Of a stretch of DNA of 64,000 nt, positions 1-13,500 are shown in pieces (the stretch's first letter is position 1; each line of letters starts with the position of its first letter). The notes beneath the pieces were generated by a model. The model did not search any database and was not told the DNA's origin. It was given only the letters and a program-made list of their open reading frames with translations. Origin of the DNA: Theodoxus fluviatilis (Eukaryota > Mollusca > Gastropoda > Cycloneritida > Neritidae); NCBI GenBank assembly GCA_034096865.1, contig JAWQFJ010012442.1:1-64000 (forward strand), written 5' to 3'. The position numbers were made by a program, and so were the translations under genes.

Positions 1-921
1 AGCTGGTTTTGATTCTCTGACTGGCTGTCTAAGCAGACCAACTCTTAATCAGAACCTCCCTACATACATTACATCTGATGTGGAATTGAGCCATGTGTGA
101 TTAAAATTGTCATCTCCTGGGCTACAGCTGTAAACCGTCTTTCCTTTGTCAACTTCATGAAATTGCTGTGTTGGATGCATGGAAGAAAGAGTGAACTGCT
201 GCTGCCACTTTACCCGCCATTTTGGCAAAATGAGATGTTCTGCATTTGGAACCTGTCCATGGGCAAGTGGTTAGCGAGCTTGACCTGCAGGAGCTTGGGG
301 CTGGTCGGTGCAGTGTTCGAAGTCATGCAGATTTTAGTTGCCTCCTTGAGCAAGGTGCTTTACTCACATTGCTTCTCCCCACCCAGGAGTAAAACAGGTA
401 CCTGTGAGGGTCGAGTTGGAAAATTGCTAAAGCTAATACTTTGATGCGTTCATCTGCAGCCTGGTTGTATGCACTCCAGGGTGTTCAGATGGTGTGGGAA
501 TGATAAAAAGACGTAGTTGTTTGAGCATCTATCAATGGGCGGAAAAGTCAAAATATTAAAATGAGCACCTTTACCTTTACCATATCAAGCAGACTGGTTC
601 AGTAGTATTATACTTCCTTTCATGCAATAATGGCAGCAGGTTGCAATACATTGTGTGATTTCATAAAGATGATTAGATGAAAAATTTGCCTCTACATCTG
701 TCTCACAGAATACCTCCACTGAATGCAAGAACGTTTCTGTACTAACAGAGCTTACATTGCCTGAATGGCTGTAGGTGTTGCTATTTCCCATGTAATAGTA
801 AACAAAAGGGCTCAATATAGATTTCCTCCTTCCCTGGAACAGTCACAGTATCTCTAACTTGTTGCATCTGCTGACCTGTGTGCTAATTCATTTATTCCCT
901 GCAATCAATCTCATTGGACAG
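1..921 (+). other. Intron of the PGP-like gene, no feature recognised
   Basis: This stretch precedes the first visible exon of the phosphatase gene. I looked for the exon that should encode the HAD motif I (DxD just before GVLW) and did not find it, so it lies to the left of the window. Open frames here, such as the one at 97-444, have no recognisable domain and are probably chance. Confidence 0.5.
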
Positions 922-1036
922 GTGTCCTGTGGGATGGACGAGGCGCTATTCCCGGTAGTGTAGAAACAGTGAATATGCTGCGGTCTATGGTAAGCTGCAA
1001 CCACACAAAAAACTTCTTTTGAAATGGTGATGAATT

Positions 1037-1135
<99 letters not shown>

Positions 1136-1159
1136 GAGAGCACATTAAGATTCTCTCTG

Positions 1160-1231
<72 letters not shown>

Positions 1232-4200
1232 TCTCTCTCTCTCTCAACATGCTTCTTTACAAGAGTGGACATTGTTATGATATGTAATTATAAATGACTT
1301 CTTCCACTCCTTGTGCTTGTGTATTTTGGCATTAGTCTCTTGCCCTCTGCCAGAAATTAAAATGGGAAAATCAAAGTTTAGAAATGCATAAAAAGTTTTG
1401 TCTGCATAGTTTGTTGAAAAAGGATCTATTCATATTTCAGGGGAAACGCATCTTTTACATCACCAACAATAGCTCCAGGACTCGGAAGGAGTATGCAGAG
1501 AAATGTTCAAGCCATGGCTACCCTGCAGGAGAGGTAGAGATGAATGGATATGTGAGTGGATGAATGAATGAATGAATGAATGAGTGATTGAATGAATGAA
1601 TGAACAAATGAATGAACGAATGAATGAATAGATGTATGATGGATGAGCAAATGAATGAATTTATCTCTGAATGAATTAATCAATTCACGAATCACAAGTT
1701 ACCAGTGAAGGCCACAAGAAAAGTCTATTGAAGTTCAACTTCATTGCTTGCGTTGACTTGAGCAAGAAAGCTTAAAGAAAGAGGTGTGTAAAGGAATGTA
1801 GGACTTGAAAGCTTAAGTTGCTCAGTTTGCACATAAGACATCCTGCACCCAAAACTCTAAATGACAAAAAAATTATAGAAAAGCAGGACAGCTTACAGTT
1901 ACAATCCCCTGAAGAGGAACCACTGTCTTCTCAAGTGTTTTGGCCCTGACTTCCTGCAACTGTTTGGGGGTGGACCGCTCCTAGATCACAACCAAAAGAC
2001 CCCATCAGCTGTCTGGATGGCCGTTCACGTGAGATGGTCTCTGTCATCTGCAATAGAGGACTGTAGGTGTCAACTGACCCATGCGGAAAGACCAGTCACC
2101 AAAGCTGTGGACTATTTTCTGGCACACCCCATGCCCTCCCTGTCTCCTGGGTATCCTCCAAGCAGTCCTGCTCCCCACTGTCCCTCTTCAACCAAATCCA
2201 GTGTGATGCTTTCTCTGCTGCATCTGCCCTAGCCCTACAATCTTTCTTCATACTTACTGCCTTTACATGAACATTGTTCTAGCAGTGAAATCATTATTTA
2301 TCAAGCTACTTTTAGATGGTTTCTCCGGATTTTGGAGTATGAAGTTAATGTGTTGTTGTCTTACAGGCCACTGATTGACGGCATAGAAATGATAAATGGG
2401 AGGAACTTGAAGTTGATGTGCTACAATCTAATAAATGACTGATTGATATATAAATAAACTTAGTGTGACTGAACATGTATACATGTAGGTAGCATAGAAG
2501 TAATGACCAGGAGTTAAACATAGAAGGAGATTGTTGGAGTTGTCCAAAGTGTTAACTCATTGCTTACGCAAGGATAGCATTAGGAAATTTACCTCTGTAC
2601 GCAGTGTTTTTTTAAGTTTTCAAAAAATCGTACAAAGTCCAAATTTGGAATAACTGTTTCATATTTGGTACCACAAGAAGGAAAATCATTTGCACTTTCT
2701 AGCTGAAGTGCTGGATAGTTACAATATGCAGTAAGAAAATTGGGGAATTTTTTTTTTTAACACCAGGTACATGCAATTTTTATTTTCTTTTTTTTACACC
2801 TAATGTATTGTACTAATAGTCAAGAGATAGATTTTGCACAACAGTTCTGAAATCAGTATTTCCACATCAAACTATATTGATGAATGATTGACTACAGGAT
2901 AAAAAAATGCTTGAAAAATATTTTTTTTAGCAAGTCAGAGAGGTGAAATCAGAAAATTTACACTTACTCACTGCAATCTGTCTCTGTCTGAATAGAAGAA
3001 AATCTCAGAATGGCCTTCTGAGAGAAAGAAGGCGCCCTACTTGGCATAGTCATCTTTTGTGTGGTACAGTTCATTGGAGGAGTAGAGAAGGTTTTCGGCA
3101 TCCTCTGCATCCGAATCGATGTCTGTGTCCTCTGTAAACACCGATTCTATCTCTTCCTCTCTCTCTGATGGCGACGGCGTCTTCGCTGTCACTTAGTGTT
3201 AGTCACGAAGTCGAGCCACCGCTTCATTCTCGTTGACTGGGACTATTTCCGCATCAGAATCATCAAGATCTTCTTCAGAAGTCCAATATCAACCTAGATC
3301 TTCAGTATCAGACCCTTCTTCCATCCACACTTCTAATACTTCGTCATTTTCATCACCGCTCGATCTTCTTCGACAACGCGACGCCATGTCGACAAGCGCA
3401 TAAACACGACGTAGGGTGAGCGTAGCTTCTACTACATCTAGCTTTCTCATGGGGACTATACTAAAGAAAAGGTAACTCCAGCGAACACACATTGGATAGA
3501 GAACAAAGAGCTGTACGATTTACTTCCCTTGAAACAGAAACGGAGATAGGAAAAATTCATTACGGCGACCGCAACACGAACTTGCGCTACGTAGCCAAAG
3601 GGTGTTGGCGTCATCGCAACACGTGCTTGCGCTGCGTAAGCAATGGGTTAATATAGGAACCAACTCTATCGAAAACTAATTTCAAGACCAGGCCAGGGAA
3701 GCATTATATTGTCACTTGAGCCTCTGATAAATTAATTTCCCATAATCTCTCTTTTTCCCTCCCATTATTCAGTTTATATTTCTCACAGTAATCCTAAATT
3801 TCCTTCTATCTTTTATTAATCTCTTAATTTGCAATTTATCTTTCTCGATACTGTCATGATTATGCTATTGCAGCATGCCAGTGGAGTTGTTGTTTGTGTT
3901 TTGTGCAGGAAGACATCATGTGCACAGCCTTTGCCTGTGCCCAGTACCTGCAGAGTGTTAGCTTCCAGGGCAAGGTGTTCCTTGTAGGGAACCCAGCCAT
4001 AGAAACTGAGCTTAGAAACATCGGCGTCACCTGCATTGGCCTTGGGGTGAGTGCTTTTAATGTACATATACAGTCCATGTGAAAAGTGTTATTGGTTTTA
4101 GAGCCTTTTGCAGACCCTATGTGTCATGCAATGTCTAGTGTATGTCAATTTGTACAAAAACAGGAATGGTGTATGTATGTGTGTGTGTGTGTGTATGTGT

Positions 4201-7177
4201 GCGTGTGTGTCTGCATGTACACTTTTAATTTCTTTTCTTTTTTTCAAGTGTTTTCAGTTTTAAACAAATTTCAGATGTACAAAATAATGTCTACTCTGTG
4301 GTGCACATTGAATCCAATCTCACAATGTATCTTATAGGAGATCTCATCCTCATGTACCGTCCACCCCCTTCCTCATGTACCGTCTACCCCCTAGTCGTAA
4401 GAATAAGCAGACTGACTCGATGTTCCTGGAACAACTTCCAGACCTTCTGGAACTTACAAACGCCACCCAAGGAGTTTCCATTTGTCCTCGGTGATGTCAA
4501 CATCCATTTCGACTGCCCGCATGCCCACATCTCATCCAAGACTCTTGACGTTTTAGACATTTTCGACCTGAAACAGTGTGTGCAAAATCCTACTCACGTT
4601 AAAGGCCACGTGATAGACTGGCTAGTTTGTAGAACTGATGATAGTGTTGTTCAGTCAACCATCGTGACTAGTGCTATAGCCACTGACCACTTTTGTGTAA
4701 TGGCCACTCTGGACGCTACTGTTCCTCGCACTCCGCCGGTTTCTGTGACTGTTCGCAGCGTGCGCCTTATTGATAGACCTGTTTTTTGTGATGATGTGAA
4801 ATTGAAGCTCTCTGTACTCCCGTCTGTTGCCGCTGGCGATCTTGACTGTGCGTTACGCAACGTCTTGGACTTTCATGCTCCGGCTACGAAACGGAAGGTC
4901 TCTTCCGTTAAGACCGGCAGCGCCCCGTGGTTTAATTCTGTTCGTGATGATGTCAGGGTCGCCAAGCGGCAACGACGCCGAGCTGAACATCAGTGGTTGA
5001 AAACTGGACTTACCATTCACAAACACCTTTTTGTCCAGGCCAAGAACTTAGTTACCAAACTCATGTATGATGCTAAAGTTAATTACTTCAGCTCTGAGAT
5101 TGTGGATAGCGCGTCGTGTGGGCAACTGTTCGGCATCTGCAACAAACTCCTCGGTAAAACCAAAAAGGTTCTCCTTCCGTCAATCTTCTCCGTTCTGGAA
5201 CTTCCTGGCCGTTTTCTTGAATTCTTTGAGAACAAAATTCAAACAATCAGACGGGATCTCGATAGTCAAATACTGAATCCTCCCGCAGTTGCTGATCGTT
5301 GCTTTCAGGGCGCCCGTTCACCACTTTCCAGACAGTGTCTGAAGAGGCTGTCAAGAAAGTGATTCTCGCCTCCACTACCACCACTTGCGACCTTGACCCC
5401 ATCCCCACCCCCCTTTTAGTTGAATGCCTTGACTCTCTTCTGCCCTACATCACATCTGTTGTTAACGAGTCCCTCTCATCTGGCACCTTCCCTTCCGTGT
5501 ACAAGTCAGCCATAATTAAGCCACTCCTGAAGAAGCCTTCTCTGGACCCTAACGTTTTGAAAAACTATCGCCCGGTCTCTAACCTCCCCTTCCTGTCCAA
5601 AGTTATAGAGAGACTAGTACTTACCCAGCTGCAGCAACATCTTGCAACCAACAACCTCTTGGCACCCCTGCAGTCAGCCTATCGTAGCCACCACATCACA
5701 GAAACTGCTTTACTCAAAATCCTCGGCGACCTTTACTCTTCTTTAGATCAGGGAAAACTTAGCATTCTCACCCTCTTAGACTTGTCAGCGGCTTTTGACA
5801 CAATAGACCACAACACTCTCCTCTCACGCCTGCGAAACACTTTTGGAATTTCACACTCTGCCCTTGCCTGGTTTCATTCTTATCTCACTGACAGATTTCA
5901 AACGGTCTCCATCAACAATCATTATTCAGCTCCTTCTCCTGTCCGGTTTGGTGTTCCCCAGGGCTCAGTACTGGGTCCAGTTTTGTTCGTTCTTTACATG
6001 CAACCTTTGTTTGACATAGTCGCTCAGCACTCAATCAGATGACAATCAGCTCTACAAAGACACCACCTTAGATCAATTCCAACCCACGTTAGACACTCTA
6101 TAGACCTGTCTTTCTGATGTTAAGTCATGGATGTCACACAACAAACTCCAGCTGAATGATTCCAAAATCAAATGCCTTCTTGTCAAGTCTCAGAGACTAG
6201 TGACGCCTCCATCCCTCCCGTCTTCTGTCAGGGTAGGAGACGCTGACGTCGCCTTTGTTCCATCAGTCAAAAACCTTGGTGTCACCCTCAACTCTCATCT
6301 CTCTATTTCCGACTTTGTCCAAAACACTTGCAAATCTGCATACATACAACTCAGACAGATAAGCGCAATCAGACATCTTCTCACTACTCAAGCTACTACT
6401 ATCCTAGTCTGTGCTCTTAATCTCAGTTGCCTGGATTATTGCAACGGCCTTCTTGCCGGCTGTCCCGCATATCTCACCGATAAACTTCAAAGAGTGCAAG
6501 ATGCTGCAGCTCGACTCATCTGTAAGTCAAAAAAGTCAGATCATCTCACTCCTCTCTTCCGCTCTCTCCACTGGTTGCCCATTAGTGCTAGAGTCCAATA
6601 GAAGATTGCCTGTCTTTGCTACCATTACTTCGCTGAATCCCTTCCTCAATATCTCTCTAAACCCATGTGCACCTACACACCTGCTAGACAGCTATGCTCT
6701 TCCGCAGACACAAGAATCCTCAGGTTCCCGGAGGACCCTCCAGTTAAAACAAAATTTGGTGAACGCTCTTTCTTTTATCAGGCTCCCTCTATCTGGAATG
6801 ACCTCCCCGCCTCTGTTCGTCACTCTACATCTCCCTCGACCTTTTGCTCTGCTCTCAAAACTCACCTCTTCTTGAAATCTTTCACGAATCCTGTCTAAGT
6901 TTCTTCATCTTCCTCCCTTCACTGTTCTCTTTGTACTAGCTTGCCTAAGCCCCCTACCCCCCTCCTGTCTCTCCTCCCCCTCTCCCCAGTTTCATGGTTA
7001 AGCGGTGACGCTGTACATCAGTTTGTCGAATGCCTGAAGTGAATGTCTGACTCCTATGTTATTAAGTTTATTAAGTTACCTTTGATGTGATTGACTGTTA
7101 TTGTATATTGTAATGGTTGTGTATGTATGCGCCTTGAGCATGTCTTAACTCATGGTAAGGCGCTATATAAGTCCACA

Positions 7178-7231
<54 letters not shown>

Positions 7232-10200
7232 ATGTTTGACTCAGCCATTGATTGCAGATATATCCATTTGCTTACATTCTGTGGTATGTCTTGCAGCCTG
7301 ACCCCAGTGTAGGCAGACTTGAGGAGTGGATCAAAATGGAACTGGATCCACAGGTAGGGAAATGCTGTGTACCATGTGTCCCTGTGTTAGATTTTTACAA
7401 CTGGGGTGCTTATGAAGAAAGTTATCTTAAAGCTGTTATTTGTGTATACAGTGGAACCTGCGAATAGCGAACCTCTAAATAGCACCACACCTCGCAATTG
7501 CACTAGGTCACGGCCGGCACGGATTGATTTCTAAAGAAAATTACATCTGAATAGCATCAAACCTTGCGATTGCGATTAGCAATACCCCTCTTGCGGTCCC
7601 GACCGCGGTTTTTACCTGCAAATAGCACCACTTTGGCTCAATAAAAGTGACACGCGCAGAAGGCCTATTCTTGCCGAGTTGCATGCGGAGACCTCACTTT
7701 CACTTCATTGGCACACGCGCAGTACAGTATCCTGCCACACAGGGACCTCTCTGTGTTCGGCTCGCGGTAGGCAAGCATGCGATGTGTTTGAAAGCTCAGG
7801 ATAACACACAGCGTGGCGTCAGAAGCCTTGTAAACAGATTCAATCCATGAACTGAATACAATCACTCACACAGTATCCTTACACGCAGAGATCTCGATCT
7901 CGGCTTAATGTGATCGACTGCGATGTTTTTGAAACATCAGGATAAAACATAGTGTGTTGTCCAAAGATTTACTACGAATCGCAAAACTTTACCACATGAC
8001 GTACACAGCTGCTGATTTGTGAATGGATTTGTGAATGACGGGACCGGTGTGTGAACATTTTGCAAGTGAAAAAATGGCTACAGCAAAGAGAAAAGCGCTC
8101 ACACTGGAACAGCGGATGGAGGTGTTGAAGAAATTAAACAGTGGTATGACATTGAAGGATGTGGCCAAACACTATGATGTCGGAATGACCCAAATCCAAC
8201 CGGTCAAGATAATGAATGATTTTAACAATTGTTCTGTGGCCCTTTCTATTTATTTTCTCATTTCTTCTTCTATACTATCCACATTTTCATGTGAGTGCTT
8301 TGAAATGTGTCCTTGACCATGAGAATTGTTGAACCTTCAAATAGCACCATACCTCGGATAGCACCACTTTTTGTTTGGTCCCTAGGGGTGGTGCTATTCG
8401 CAGATTCTACTGTAAACATAAACTAATAGACCAAGTTCACTTTAAGGTGGTTATTTGCTTTTTTCTTTGTTTTCAGAATTTTTGTTTTGTGTTGTTGTTG
8501 CTGCTGCTGCTGTTTTTCAGTTTATCCACCTTTCCACAAGGAAAAAACACTGTTAAAAGATTCCATTTCAAGTTTCATAATAAAGCCTCAGGTTGTCTGT
8601 TGCTGTTGGATGCAGCATTCATGTTACATCCATCCTCATTGGGCCGTGCAGTCCACAAATCACATCCATCCTCATTGGGAGGTGCAGTCCACCAATCACA
8701 TCCATCCTCATTGGGCGGTGCAGTCCACCAATCACATCCATCCTCATTGGGAGGTGCAGTCCACCAATCACATCCATCCTCATTGGGAGGTGCAGTCCAC
8801 CAATCACATCCATCCTCATTGGGAGGTGCAGTCCACCAATCACATCCATCCTCATTGGGAGGTGCAGTCCACCAATCACATCCATCCTCATTGGGAGGTG
8901 CAGTCCACCAATCACATCCATCCTCATTGGGAGGTGCAGTCCACCAATCACATCCATCCTCATTGGGAGGTGCAGTCCACAAATCACATCCAGTGAGAAT
9001 GGATTAAGATAATGGACAGTTCAAGATTAGGACACCAAGATAGGGAACGAATTCATTATCATTGCTTCTGTGTCAGCTGACTGATTTCCTTGTTTCATAC
9101 TCTTTTTGACTCACATGCGAAGCAAAAGTGAGTCTATGTACTCACCCTTTTCGTCCGTCCGGGCGTCCGGGCGTCCGAAAACTTTAACGTTGGATTTTTC
9201 TCAGAGACTATTAAGTCTATCAATACCAAATGTGGCATGATGGTGTATGATAACAAGGCCTCAAAAAACATACATAGTGACTTGACCTTGCTTCAAGGTC
9301 AAGGTCGCAGGGGCCATAAATGTTGTGTAAAAAACAGTCATTTTTCACATTTTCTCAATTTTCTCTGAAGTTTTTGAGATTGGATACCTGACCTATAAAT
9401 GGTATATAGGGCAAAGTAATCCCTATCTTTTGATACCAGTTTGGTTGACCTTGCTTCAAGGTCAAGGTCACAGGAGGTCTTCAAAGTTGGATTGTATACA
9501 TATTTTGAAGTGACCCTGACCCTGAACTATGGAAGATAACTGTTTCAAACTTAACAATTATGTGGGGCACATGTTATACTTTCATCATGAGACACATTTG
9601 ATCACATATCGTCAAGGTCAAGGTCACTTTGACCCTTATGAAATGTGACCAAAATGGGGTAGTGAACCACTAAAAGTGACCATATCTCATGGTAGAAAGT
9701 GCCTATAAGCACCATTGTGCTTCCTATGTCTTGAATTAACAGCTTTGTGTTGCATGACCTTGATGACCTTGACCTTGGGTCAAGGTCACATGTATTTTGG
9801 TAGGAAAAAAGTGTAAAGCATTTCTTAGTGTATGATGTCATTGGTAGGTTTAGTTGTTTGACCTTGACCTTGAAGGTCACCTGAAGGTCAAGGTCATATA
9901 AAGTTCAAGGTCAAGCATGTGAGTCGTATGGGCTTTGCCCTTCTTGTTCTAAGTTTAGTCCTTCTAAGCATACATTAATTTAATGATTCCTCATCATTAA
10001 AAGCACTCAGCGGGTTTCTGGGCGTATCTGCCCAAAAGATTATGCAGACGAGATTGGTTGCCTTACTCGCACAATGAAGTATAATTGTTGCTGTTGTATT
10101 CAAAGTCCTTATCATGAGTAGAGTTCACAATATTACACACTTGTGGTTCAAATTTTACCGCATGCAAGATTTACATTTTTGGTAAATCGATGTTTAGAAA

Positions 10201-10481
10201 TTGAATTGATGAAAAGATGGCTGCCAATATCCGAGTGTATCACAACAAGTGGAGGAATACACTCAACGATGGAATACTTTTGTGGTATGAATGGTATGGA
10301 AGAATTAAGGCAATCATGTGACCAACCTGTTGCTGAGACTATATTCACTAGTCTCAGCCAAGCTGAATGTGTGTGTCTGTGTGTGTGGGTGTGTATGTGT
10401 GTGTGTGTGTGTGTGTGCATGTGTGTGTGTGTGCATTTGTATTTGTGTCTGTGTGTATATGCATATATGTGTGTGCGTGTG

Positions 10482-10512
<31 letters not shown>

Positions 10513-13500
10513 CTGTGCCGGCTTGGACTCACAGCTCCTTTTGTATGGACATCATCATTAGCTGTGCAGTGTGAACACCAGCATTGCCAGTGCTCCTAGC
10601 TTGATGAGATACATTCCAGTTGCATCCCCTCCACTGGTCACACAGGTCTTCGTTGCAGGTGAAGTGTGTCCTGGTGGGCTTTGACCAAGACCTGAGCTAC
10701 CTGAAGATCATGAAGGCTGCAAGCTACGCACAGCAAGATGGGTCTCTATTCATTGGCACCAATGTAGACTCCAATCTGCCTGTACCCGACTGCAACATCG
10801 TCATTCCAGGTCAGCTTCAGATTACATGGGAACTAGCTTTCATCCATGCCCTATGATAGTTTCAAGTGTCTGTCGTGACTTGTGCGGTTGAACTGTCAAG
10901 TAGACACTTTGACTGAGTTGTTGACAGATATGAATGAATGAATGAATGAATGAATAAATGAATGAATGAATGAATGAATGAATGAATGAATGAATGGATG
11001 GTGTATTAAGGTTGGGGGGGGGAATGCATCATATTCAAATGGTTGTATTGTTGTCACTGATTTAATGTTAGGAAAAGGATGATGATGAAAATGATGATGA
11101 TAAAAACAGCTGGCGCTGAACCTCCAGGTTTTGGCATTAAAAAATAAAATATAAAAAGATCGGGTTCGAACCCGCAACCTCTCGAGAAAAGAGGGGGGAA
11201 AAACACACACAAACACAAAAAACCAGATCGGGTTCGAACCCACAACCTCTCAAAAAAAGAGAGAGAAAAAAAGTTTCAGCGCAGAATCGAACCTGGTCAT
11301 GCATGACCAAGAGTCCAACGCTCTACCAGCTGAGCCATTAGAGAATTGATATGTCGGAGTGTTTGTAAAGGATTTATAACGTTCTTTTCCATAAACCCCC
11401 TTGCAAGCTATCGGCTCAGAAAACAATCGACCATATATTTTAAACATGATGGATAGGTTCAGGAAGCTCCTATTATGACATGTTTTGTTTTGCTTTGGCA
11501 TGTCATAGACGCTGAATTAACACTCACACAGTCACACAGAGGAGGAGGTGAATTATACAGGGATGAAAATTTTCCGCGGATCCGAGGATTTCCTCGGATT
11601 TGATGACCAATTTGGTCACTCTCGAGATTCGTGTAAATCCGTTGAGAAATTTTTAAAGGGGGGGGGGGGGGGGTGTTAGGTTGAACCGCACCGGCTGATG
11701 GGTAGCCATTTTGATGCCTAGGCCAATCATGCAAATCTGCTTAAAACCACACGAAGCAGAAATCGGAAACTAGTCTGAACCAATGAAACGCTTCAAAAGA
11801 GAAGCCTCTGTCTATCCTTTGCTCTGATTGGTCGCTTAACCCGTGTGCAGCGCGTGATCGTGGCCGAATTGATGAACGGAAACAGCCGAAGCTGTTGCCG
11901 AAACTAGCTTCGGCTCTTTTCGACATAAGGAACGCACGGCGTCTTTAGTATCAATCAACCAAGTGCAAGAATGCCGAGGAGGGATGTAAAGAAGTTTGCT
12001 ACGCTGCATAAAATTTGGGAAAAAGCAGAAGAAAAAAAGGAAGACAGCGATAGACTTGTCAACAGCCTCCGGAGCGGAGAATTCGACAGTGATCGCTTCT
12101 GTTTCGATCGACACCGCACCACGTGCGAGCGGCGATTCAGCAGCTACCAGTACCACTCTTGAGTCGATCGAAACTACGTCTCCAGGGCGCAGCTGTTTCG
12201 AGGTTGCTCGCCTCCTCATCGCTCAGAAACGAAGACATGGAGTGGAAACCCGACTTATGTCCTGACTCCGGAGCTCGAGAATCGACAGCGCTTGCTTCTA
12301 GTTCTACTTCGACCGAAGATGCACCTCTCGCTAGTAGTGATTCGGCAACCTCCGCTCTCACGTTTACCGAATCTGCTTCTGGCGCAGCTGATGTTGCGAA
12401 AGCAATCACCTCCTCATCGTCAGAATCTGTCCTTACCAGTGCCAAGAAACTTCGTCGTTTCGAGAGCGAGACAAGAGAGCCAGTAGGTGATGACGAGAAC
12501 GTGATCGATCATCAGCATGAGCATGATGAACAAGCTCGTCTCCGTGTTCCGCTGCCGTGATTGTGACCAGCCGTTAACAGTGACCAAAAATCAGTCGGCG
12601 ATGTTTGGATCAGCGAGCAAGCTGAAAGTGTTCTGCTCAGCATGTGGGAACACCATTACGGCGGTCAGGACCTCACCAAAGACAGGTACTCTGCACAATG
12701 GCTATGACATCAACCGTCGTCTCGTCGTTGCTGCCACCTCCATTGGGATTGGGTTCACCCAACTGAGACGATTTTTCGCTCTCATGAACATGCCCCCACC
12801 CATGCATCTGAAGACATGGCAGCTCTACCAGAAGACGCTGCATTCAGGAGTTCATCCTGCTGCTGATAGGCACCTTCAGGAGGCAGCTGAACAGGTTCGA
12901 CTGATGTACTTGCAGTTGAAAATTAGTCAGCCAACTCCATTGCAGTTTCGTTCGATGGGAGCTGGCACAAGCGTGGGCGAACATCTCACAGTGGCATTGC
13001 TGCTGTCATCGAGATCTACAGTGGACTTGTTGTAGACTTTGTGAGATGTCAAGTTTCAGGAGTGATATGAATAAATGATGCGGAGGTAACACAACTTCAA
13101 ATTTTTGGCATGATGTTGACAAGTGTTTGTACTGTACTAGTTGTTGAAAAAACTTCCTGGTGCACTTTTCACGAGGGAATTTTTTTATAACCAATATTCA
13201 GACAGCTGATTTTGTCATGTAGGAAGTAATGTCTGAAAGTTTAGAATATAAATTATAGTTTTCAGCACCTTTCATAAGCAGATTTTGACATTTGCTCTTG
13301 TTGTCTGAATTTGTACTTGAATTGCTAGGAAATGCCTTCTTAGCACATAAATAGCATTAACAAGTTTCCGCGGGGGGCGTTGCCCCCCTAAGCCCCCCAG
13401 CAGGGCGTTGCCCCTGCACCCCACCGGGGCCTAGGCGGCCCCTGGACCCCGGCCAAGTTTCCTTTTTTTTTTCCATTAACTGTTTTCATCCCTGATTATA

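Noticed and set aside
97..444. 115-aa open frame as the missing 5' exon of the phosphatase
   Set aside because: It lacks the DxD nucleophile motif and shows no similarity to the expected N-terminus.
8629..8990. Minisatellite as a CRISPR array or as a repetitive protein
   Set aside because: There are no unique spacers between the units, the genome is eukaryotic, and all frames stay open only because 36 is a multiple of three.
11274..11346. Functional tRNA-Lys gene
   Set aside because: A and B boxes are present but the anticodon and T arms pair poorly, and the unit continues into SINE-like sequence with an (ATC)n tail.
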